From: an uncultured Collinsella sp.
Lineage (GTDB): Bacteria > Actinomycetota > Coriobacteriia > Coriobacteriales > Coriobacteriaceae
Assembly: GCA_900548265.1 (NCBI GenBank)
Contig: URKG01000009.1
Coordinates: forward strand, 12,397 to 76,396
Direction of reading: 5' to 3'
DNA length: 64,000 bases
Made by a program: the position numbers and the translations under genes. Under the pieces are notes generated by a model. That model had not been told where the DNA came from. It made no database searches and saw only the letters and a list, made by a program, of their open reading frames with translations. Below are positions 58,255 through 64,000 of the stretch, piece after piece (the first letter of the stretch is position 1; the number at the start of each line of letters is the position of its first letter).

Positions 58255-59112
58255 GTGGAGACCAATATCCAAAAGATGCAAGTGCTGCTCGAGACGGTGC
58301 GTGCCGGCAGCTTTACGCGTGCTGCAGAGCGCCTGAGCTATTCGCAGTCGGGCGTGAGCCGCATGGTGGGCGACCTTGAGGCAGACTGGGGTTTTAAGGT
58401 GCTTGATCGCAGCCGCGAGGGCGTGGTGCTTTCTGCCGACGGGCGGCAGGTCATGCCGGCAGTCGAGGCGTTATGCGAAGAGTTTGGCCGCCTGCAGCGA
58501 CGCGTGGACGAGATGCGAGGGCTCATGCGTGGCAAGATCTGCATCGGTACGTTTTCGAGCGTGGCGACCCACGTGCTGCCGCCGGTGATTGCGCGCTTTC
58601 GCGCCGATCACCCGGACGTCGATTATGAGTTGCTGATGGGCGACTATTCAGAGATCGAACAATGGGTGGCAGAGGGCCGCTGCGATCTGGGCTTTATCCC
58701 GTATGAGCCTCGAGAAAATGGCATGACATCGCGGTCTTTGGTGCGCGACGAGTTGATGGCGGTAGTGCCGACAGACTCTTTGCTTGCCACGGCGGAGGTC
58801 GTCTCTCTTGCCGATTTAGCCAACGAGCAGTTTATTCTGCTAGAACGCGGCACCGATGATGAGATTACGCCGCTGTTCCGTCGGGCGGGGCTGACGGTGT
58901 GCTCCAAGCTGTCGACTTGGGATGACTATGCGATTATGGCTATGGTCGAGGACGGCCTGGGCGTGAGCATTCTTCCCGCGCTCATCTTGCGCCGCTGTCA
59001 GTTCGATGTTGCCGTGCGCCCACTCGAGGGACATCCTCATCGGCAGATCAACGCCATATATCGAACGGCTGACGTTTCGCTTGCCGCTGCTCGATTCCTT
59101 GAATACCTCTAA
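58255..59112 (+). CDS. LysR-family transcriptional regulator
   Basis: The start is uncertain: GTG at 58255 has a GGTGGGG behind it, while ATG at 58234 lacks a ribosome site. The product is 285 residues. The HTH is GSFTRAAERLSYSQSGVSRMVGDLEADWG, followed by an effector domain (GKICIGTFSSVATHVLPPVI). The ending DDYAIMAMVEDGLGVSILP resembles the LysR at 18629, suggesting a shared origin. It is divergent from the EamA gene and probably controls it. Confidence 0.9.
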   Translation: METNIQKMQVLLETVRAGSFTRAAERLSYSQSGVSRMVGDLEADWGFKVLDRSREGVVLSADGRQVMPAVEALCEEFGRLQRRVDEMRGLMRGKICIGTFSSVATHVLPPVIARFRADHPDVDYELLMGDYSEIEQWVAEGRCDLGFIPYEPRENGMTSRSLVRDELMAVVPTDSLLATAEVVSLADLANEQFILLERGTDDEITPLFRRAGLTVCSKLSTWDDYAIMAMVEDGLGVSILPALILRRCQFDVAVRPLEGHPHRQINAIYRTADVSLAAARFLEYL

Positions 59113-59172
59113 ACGCGTGCATGTTATTGTCCGCTTTGGGCAAATCTCGGAGTCCGGTACATTTTCTTATGA

Positions 59173-59253
59173 AATTGAACTATCGAATGAGGTGCCGCGT
59201 TATACTGCTTGCTAAATTGAACCATGGTTCAATTCGTGTTCTATAAATTGAAC
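59173..59253 (+). promoter_or_regulatory. Promoter/operator with four AATTGAAC half-sites
   Basis: AATTGAAC occurs at 59173, 59215 and 59246, and inverted at 59227-59234. The middle two form the 20-bp perfect palindrome AATTGAACCATGGTTCAATT (59215-59234). A possible promoter is TTGAAC at 59175 and TATACT at 59201 (20-bp spacer, long). The sites lie 22-102 bp before the XRE-fusion gene, so autoregulation by its HTH is likely. Confidence 0.7.
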
Positions 59254-59274
59254 TTTGCCAGCAAGGAGGTTCTA

Positions 59275-60795
59275 GTGGCCCAAGAGACGTTTAGCGATCG
59301 CCTGCGACAGGCTATGTCCGATCGCGACGTTCGCCAGTCGGACGTGATCCGCGCATCGGAGATGCTCGGCAAAAAACTCGGCAAGAGTCAGATGAGCCAA
59401 TATGTGAGCGGCAAGACGATCCCGCGGCGCGATGTGGCTGAGCTGCTCGCCCGTATTTTGGAGGTCGATGTTACCTGGCTGCTTGCCGGCGACGCCGATC
59501 AAGGCGAGGCATCATCACCCCGCAACGATTCCAAGCCCGAACCCCATCCCTCAGCTCAAATTGCAAGGAGCACCACCATGCGTACTTTTTCTAAATCCAC
59601 CAAGCTCGATAACGTCCTGTATGACGTGCGCGGTCCCGTCGTCGACGAGGCCGCCCGTATGGAGGACGAGGGCGAGCGCATCCTCAAGCTCAATATCGGC
59701 AACCCGGCGCCCTTCGGTTTCCGCACACCCGATGAGGTCATCAAGGACATGCGCCAGCAGCTGCCCGACTGCGAAGGCTATTCCAACTCGCGTGGCCTGT
59801 TCTCCGCGCGCAAGGCGATCATGCAGTATTCGCAGATCAAGGGCCTGCCCAACGTTCAGATGGAGCATATCTACACGGGCAACGGCGTGTCCGAGCTCAT
59901 TCAGCTTTCGATGAACGCGCTGCTCGACAATGGCGACGAGATTCTGATCCCCAGCCCCGACTATCCGCTCTGGACGGCGTGCGCAACCCTTGCTGGCGGT
60001 CATCCCGTACATTATCTGTGCGATGAGCAGGCGGATTGGTATCCCGACCTGGAGGATATGGAGTCCAAGATTACGAGCGCGACCAAAGCCCTCGTCATCA
60101 TCAACCCCAACAACCCCACGGGTTCTGTCTATCCGCGCGAGGTGCTCGAGGGCATCGTCGAGGTTGCACGTAGGCATCAGCTGATGATCTTTGCCGATGA
60201 GATCTACGACCGCCTGTGCATGGACGGCTACGAGCACGTCTCGATTGCCTCGCTCGCCCCCGACCTGCCCTGCGTCACCTTTAGCGGCCTTTCCAAGTCG
60301 CACATGATCGCGGGCTATCGTATTGGCTGGATGGTGCTTTCGGGCAACCAGCGCTGCATGAGCGACTTCATCATGGGCGTCAACATGCTCTCGAACATGC
60401 GCCTGTGCTCCAACGTGCCGGCTCAGTCGATCGTTCAGACGGCACTCGGTGGCCATCAGTCCGTTAACGACTACATCCGTCCCGGCGGCCGTGTCTACGA
60501 GCAGCGCAACTTTGTGTATGAGGCGCTCAACAAGATTGACGGCATCTCGGTGGTTAAGCCGCGTGCAGCGTTCTACATCTTCCCCAAGATGGATGTGAAG
60601 AAGTTCAACATCACCGATGACGAGCAATTCGCCCTTGACCTGCTGCACGAGAAGAAGATCCTGATTACGCGCGGCGGCGGCTTCAACTGGGCTGAGCCCG
60701 ACCACTTCCGTATCGTGTACCTGCCGCGCATGGAAGTACTCAAAGAGTCCCTCGAAGACCTCGCCGATTTCTTCGACCATTACCACCAGAGCTAG
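59275..60795 (+). CDS. XRE-type HTH fused to an AlaA-like PLP aminotransferase
   Basis: The GTG start has AAGGAGG in front. The product is 506 residues: an HTH_XRE domain (about 3-75: RLRQAMSDRDVRQSDVI, GKSQMSQYVSGKTIPRRDVAELLARILEV), a Pro/Ser-rich linker, then a class I/II aminotransferase from MRTFSKSTKL with NPNNPTG, IFADEIYD, and the PLP lysine in SGLSKSHMIAGYR (Lys341, or Lys240 counted from the internal start). An internal ATG at 59578 has its own AAGGAG 7 nt upstream, so the aminotransferase may also be made alone. The enzyme half resembles AlaA (glutamate-pyruvate). An autoregulated fusion, possibly PLP- or amino-acid-sensing, is inferred. Confidence 0.88.
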   Translation: MAQETFSDRLRQAMSDRDVRQSDVIRASEMLGKKLGKSQMSQYVSGKTIPRRDVAELLARILEVDVTWLLAGDADQGEASSPRNDSKPEPHPSAQIARSTTMRTFSKSTKLDNVLYDVRGPVVDEAARMEDEGERILKLNIGNPAPFGFRTPDEVIKDMRQQLPDCEGYSNSRGLFSARKAIMQYSQIKGLPNVQMEHIYTGNGVSELIQLSMNALLDNGDEILIPSPDYPLWTACATLAGGHPVHYLCDEQADWYPDLEDMESKITSATKALVIINPNNPTGSVYPREVLEGIVEVARRHQLMIFADEIYDRLCMDGYEHVSIASLAPDLPCVTFSGLSKSHMIAGYRIGWMVLSGNQRCMSDFIMGVNMLSNMRLCSNVPAQSIVQTALGGHQSVNDYIRPGGRVYEQRNFVYEALNKIDGISVVKPRAAFYIFPKMDVKKFNITDDEQFALDLLHEKKILITRGGGFNWAEPDHFRIVYLPRMEVLKESLEDLADFFDHYHQS

Positions 60796-60819
60796 TGGGA
60801 TAGAAGTTCCGCACTATGA

Positions 60820-60855
60820 AAAGCTCCCTGCAGTTGTTTTGCTGCAGGGAGCTTT
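60820..60855. terminator. Bidirectional terminator between the fusion gene and PDF-like gene 2
   Basis: AAAGCTCCCTGCAG (60820-60833) and CTGCAGGGAGCTTT (60842-60855), a 14-bp perfect stem between convergent genes. Confidence 0.93.
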
Positions 60856-60870
60856 CTTGAATCGGCGGAA

Positions 60871-61281
60871 CTAGATCACGATCCCGTTGCAGTGGTCGAT
60901 TTCGTGCTGGATGATCTCGGCGGTGTAGCCCGAGAAGTTTTTGATGCGGTGGACAAAGTTCTCGTCCAAATACTCCACCTTGATGCGGCGATAGCGGGTA
61001 CAGGGACGCTCACCGGCCAGCGAGAGGCATCCTTCGCTCGTCTGATAGGAATTGACCTGCTCAAGAATTTGAGGGTTGTACATCAGCAGCGCCCTGTTGC
61101 CGTCCTTTACGCAGATGATGCGTTTGCGCACGCCAATCATGTTGGCGGCAAGGCCCACGCACTCGTGCTCATGCTCGTGTAGTGTATCTAGGAGGTCCTG
61201 CCCGGTCGCGGCGTCATCGGGGCCCGCGTCTTCGGAAGGCAGGCGCAAAAAGAACTCGGATTTCATGATGGGCTTAATCAT
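60871..61281 (-). CDS. Peptide deformylase (with altered first motif)
   Basis: The start is ATG of MIKPIMKSEFF, with GAGGAG upstream; the longer open frame is rejected. The product is 136 residues. Motif 2 EGCLS and motif 3 QHEIDH are intact, including the catalytic Glu and both His ligands. Motif 1 reads GLAANMIGV, where the conserved Gln (GxGxAAxQ) is Met. It probably retains metal-dependent deformylase activity, removing formyl groups from nascent proteins. It complements the sister protein at 53128, in which motif 1 is intact but the Glu is lost. Confidence 0.88.
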   Translation of the reverse strand: MIKPIMKSEFFLRLPSEDAGPDDAATGQDLLDTLHEHEHECVGLAANMIGVRKRIICVKDGNRALLMYNPQILEQVNSYQTSEGCLSLAGERPCTRYRRIKVEYLDENFVHRIKNFSGYTAEIIQHEIDHCNGIVI

Positions 61282-61486
61282 GGCGGGCTCCTCATGTCTT
61301 ATGCTTTCGTGGACTTTTAATAATAGCGCGGAAGGAAAGCTGTACGTCCGCGTTACAATCTTTCGACGTTGGACCATGTTGCCAGGCTCGTCGTGTACGG
61401 CGTCTGGCGTAAGTCTAGGGCTCATTTTTCGCCCTGGACTGTTCCTCTGGGGCGATGCGACTGTCGTTCCAAGAGGAAGGAAATGC

Positions 61487-62902
61487 ATGGGGAGCAAATC
61501 TCAGCAACAAGTTCAAGTAGCGCCATCGGCCACTGCGGCGATTCTCGTCGTAATGTATATTGCAGCCTTTGTTGCCGCGTTTAACGAGAACATCATTAAC
61601 GTGGCGTTGCACGACATTATGGCAGCCTTTTCGGTGAGTGCCACCACGGCGCAGTGGCTCGTCTCGGGCTACATGATCGTGACGTCGATCTTTACGGCCA
61701 TCATGGCCTTCCTGTCCGGCCGTTTCTCGACGCGCAAGCTGTTGTTTTTCGCATGCGGATGTATGGTTGCCGGCGAAGTCCTGTGTCTGATCGCTCCGTC
61801 GTTTAGCGTTTTGCTGCCAAGTCGTATTTTGCAGGCTGCGGGATCGGGCATCTTGTTTCCGCTCATGATGAACGTGGTGCTGTCTTGCGCCCCGCGCGAG
61901 AAGCTCGGTCTGTATCTGAGCCTGGGCGGTGCCTGCATTACGCTAGGGCCGGCGTTTGGACCCGTAATCAGCGGTCTTATGTGCACGTTGTTTGGCTGGA
62001 GGGCGGTGTTCGTAGTGCCGCTGGTGGGCGGCATTGTGGTCGCTGCGGCGGGCGTTAAGCTTGTTCAGAATGTCGGAGAGCGTTCGAACACCACGCTTGA
62101 TATTCTGTCGGTTGTTTTGCTCGCCGCCGGTATTACGGCGTTTGTGTATTCCGTAGGCGAGTTCTCGACCAATCTGATTGCCGGCATCGTGACGCTCTTC
62201 GCCGCCATGGTGCTGCTCGGCCTGTTTGCGGCCCGCCAGCTCAAGCTCGAGCATCCGGTGCTTAACGTGCGTCCCATGGCGAGCGTTCGTTTTTGGCCTG
62301 CGTGTCTGCTCGTGGTGGTGTCGATGATGACGACGTTCTCGATGAGCGTTTTGTTGCCGCTCTATTTTGAGGGCGCATACGGCATGACCGCACTTGTTGC
62401 GGGCCTGCTCATTTTGCCGGCGATTGCCTGCAACACCGTGACCTCGATTGTGGGCGGACGTGTGATGGACGCCCGCGGCGCATGGCCGCTGCTGCCGGTC
62501 GGCTTTGCCCTGATTGCCGTGGGACAGACTGCCATCTCGATGACGGCGGCAAGCATGAACATCGGCGTCGTCGTGGCGCTGACCGTTGTGGTGTATGCCG
62601 GAGTCGGTTTGGTGCTGAGTCCCTCGCAAACGGCCGGCTTGGAGACGCTGCCTGCCGCTGAGCATCCTCACGGAACGGCATTGCTCAACACGTGGAACAT
62701 GATTGCCGCATCGTTTGGCCCGTCGCTGTTTATCGGCCTGCTCTCGAGTTCTGCGGTGACTGCCGGCGCCGCTGGCGCTGCGACCGACGTTGCCCAGGCG
62801 ATTGGATTTGCAGCTGCCGTGCGTGTGGCGGCTGTAATTGCCGTGGTCGGGTTCGCGGTGTCGCTGGTGTACGCTCGTCGCGAGTCGCACATGTCGCATT
62901 AA
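61487..62902 (+). CDS. MFS drug/proton antiporter (EmrB/QacA-like, DHA2)
   Basis: The start is ATG behind AGGAAGG; an upstream ATG is out of frame. The product is 471 residues with about 14 helices. It has FNENIINVALHDIMAAFSVS, QWLVSGYMIVTS (motif D-like), and LGGACITLGPAFGPVISG (motif C of antiporters). DHA2 transporters export hydrophobic drugs with proton exchange. Upstream, 10-bp arms AGTCTAGGGC/GCCCTGGACT (one G-T pair, 61412-61440) can form a leader hairpin that might attenuate expression. Confidence 0.9.
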   Translation: MGSKSQQQVQVAPSATAAILVVMYIAAFVAAFNENIINVALHDIMAAFSVSATTAQWLVSGYMIVTSIFTAIMAFLSGRFSTRKLLFFACGCMVAGEVLCLIAPSFSVLLPSRILQAAGSGILFPLMMNVVLSCAPREKLGLYLSLGGACITLGPAFGPVISGLMCTLFGWRAVFVVPLVGGIVVAAAGVKLVQNVGERSNTTLDILSVVLLAAGITAFVYSVGEFSTNLIAGIVTLFAAMVLLGLFAARQLKLEHPVLNVRPMASVRFWPACLLVVVSMMTTFSMSVLLPLYFEGAYGMTALVAGLLILPAIACNTVTSIVGGRVMDARGAWPLLPVGFALIAVGQTAISMTAASMNIGVVVALTVVVYAGVGLVLSPSQTAGLETLPAAEHPHGTALLNTWNMIAASFGPSLFIGLLSSSAVTAGAAGAATDVAQAIGFAAAVRVAAVIAVVGFAVSLVYARRESHMSH

Positions 62903-63054
62903 TGTGTGCACATAGATTCTGCAGCTAGATTGGATGGCGACACCATAAACTAATGGACGTTTTGCCGAGAGGCATGAATGTTTAAAGCGCAAAGAGTGCG
63001 CGACGGGCCCCGCGAATGGGGCGATGATGCCCGAGAGGGCCAAGAAGGAGTCTC

Positions 63055-63966
63055 ATGTCCGAGAACGAAGAGATCATGAACGAGACCGAGAACGAGACCA
63101 TGGCTGCCGAGGTTGAGGCAGTCGAGACCGTGGAGACCGAAGCTGCCGAGGTTGAGGCTGCTGACGAGGTTTCCGCCGAGGAGGAGGCCGAGGTTGTCGA
63201 GGCCGCCGCTGATTACGATGACGAAGAGCTGATGGACAAGATGCAGAAGGCCGCCCGCCTGCTGCGTAGCCGTCGCTTTGCTATTTCCAAGGAGGAGGAG
63301 GCCAAGGCCGAGCGCATGGCGAACATCGAGCGCGCCATCAAGCTTCTTGACCTCAAGCCTAAGATGGAGCAGAAGGAAATGTCCGACCTGCTGGGCATGC
63401 GCCTTCGTGAGCTCGATGGCCTGATGGCCGAGGCCGAGGCCGCCGATCTGGTCGGCCGCATCGACGACGCCGAGGGCGATATGCGCAAGATTGTTGTCTT
63501 CGCCGCCGAGGATGCCGCTGAGGGCCTGGTTGAGCTTGCCAACAAGAAGGAGAAGCTCCTGCCCGAGCTTTCTTACGAGGAGGCCACCGAGCTGATGGCC
63601 GCTCTCGATAAGGTTATCGCTCCGCTCGTCGCCATGGGCCTGGACGAGGATCGCGGTCCTCGCGGCGGCCGTGACGACCGTGGTAGCCGTGGCGGCGACC
63701 GTGGCGGTCGCGGCGGCTTTGGCGATCGCGGTGGTCGTGGCGGTGACCGTGGCGGTCGCGGTGGCGATCGCGGTGGCCGTGGCGGCTTTGGTGACCGTGG
63801 CGGCGACCGTGGCGGTCGCGGCGGCTTTGGCGGCAACCGTGGTGGCTATGGCGACCGCGGCGGCAACCGTGGCGGCTTTGGCGGCAACCGCGGTAACGAC
63901 CGCGGCGGTCGCGGTGGCGATCGTGGCGGCCGCAACGGCGGCGGCTTCCGCGGCAACCGCTTTTAG
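63055..63966 (+). CDS. Acidic, winged-helix (MarR-like) protein with RGG-rich tail
   Basis: The product is 303 residues. The N-terminal 55 residues are very acidic (runs of Glu/Val/Ala). Residues about 60-150 look like a winged helix: a long helix with RRFAISKEEEAKAERMAN, then MEQKEMSDLLGMRLRELDGLM (HTH) and a wing AAEAADLVGRIDDAEG. The last ~100 residues are composed of R, G, D and N with about 19 RGG units (DRGGRGGFGDRGG type). I recognise MarR-like organisation but no known function. RGG tails in other proteins bind RNA and can phase-separate. A terminator follows directly. Confidence 0.8.
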   Translation: MSENEEIMNETENETMAAEVEAVETVETEAAEVEAADEVSAEEEAEVVEAAADYDDEELMDKMQKAARLLRSRRFAISKEEEAKAERMANIERAIKLLDLKPKMEQKEMSDLLGMRLRELDGLMAEAEAADLVGRIDDAEGDMRKIVVFAAEDAAEGLVELANKKEKLLPELSYEEATELMAALDKVIAPLVAMGLDEDRGPRGGRDDRGSRGGDRGGRGGFGDRGGRGGDRGGRGGDRGGRGGFGDRGGDRGGRGGFGGNRGGYGDRGGNRGGFGGNRGNDRGGRGGDRGGRNGGGFRGNRF

Positions 63967-63967
63967 G

Positions 63968-63996
63968 GGTTACGCGGTTCTACGAACCGCGTAACC
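63968..63996. terminator. Hairpin after the RGG-protein gene
   Basis: GGTTACGCGGTTC and GAACCGCGTAACC form a 13-bp perfect stem with TAC loop, 1 bp after the stop codon. The window ends before a T-run can be checked. Confidence 0.85.
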
Positions 63997-64000
63997 AGTT

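Overview
The window is a gene-dense, GC-rich (roughly 60% by eye) piece of bacterial chromosome. I read it as a gut coriobacterium of the Collinsella type. The evidence is a choloylglycine/bile salt hydrolase with all catalytic residues, LAATG-type sortase signals on surface proteins, BvgS-like and GGDEF/EAL signalling proteins, and dense short-palindrome families between genes. This placement is an inference; no rRNA or other taxonomic marker is present. I see no tRNA, CRISPR/cas, prophage or transposase gene.

Layout. 1-7 kb: the end of a MalY-like lyase, then a lipoprotein solute sensor overlapping a hybrid histidine kinase, and a convergent BvgS-like kinase with two built-in solute-binding domains. 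7-13 kb: an ion channel, a LOG-family protein, a ClC-like channel, a drug/metabolite transporter, and a GntR/ABC-2 operon. 12.97-13.52 kb: an unusual array of eight 16-bp half-sites. 13.5-24.5 kb: prfC, a VUT-type transporter, an SDR, ung, an EamA/LysR divergent pair, a MATE pump, and the rRNA methyltransferases rlmA and rsmJ with small genes around them. 24.8-31.6 kb: a TetM-like GTPase, then a UvrA2-like ATPase between two related AAA ATPases. 31.8-34.7 kb: trmL, a CobW-type GTPase, an ArsC-like protein and a flavoprotein. 34.7-39.1 kb: a c-di-GMP locus. 39.4-42.5 kb: a patatin, then the thiM/thiamine-binding/thiE operon under a TPP riboswitch with its terminator. 42.5-47.4 kb: a HAD phosphatase, a LysR regulator, a MetE-like methyltransferase, a 5'-truncated uracil permease and an esterase. 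47.5-51.5 kb: two tandem paralogous sortase-anchored surface proteins. 51.6-64 kb: an AzgA-type purine permease, two peptide-deformylase-like genes, the bile salt hydrolase, kup, a second EamA/LysR pair, an XRE-aminotransferase fusion, an MFS pump and an RGG-tailed winged-helix protein.

The most unusual material is between genes. (1) The eight half-sites at 13079-13376 alternate in orientation every ~40 bp. (2) Six hairpins share a GGGACAG-type loop on the same strand while their arms differ but remain complementary, and several begin at stop codons. (3) Two loci carry inverted repeats with a GGGGACGTTCT core. (4) There are two larger imperfect palindromes, at 10676-10859 and 53544-53648. Together these look like several REP/BIME-like families. 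Among proteins, the XRE-aminotransferase fusion (internal ribosome binding site, four operator half-sites) and the RGG-tailed winged-helix protein deserve most attention.
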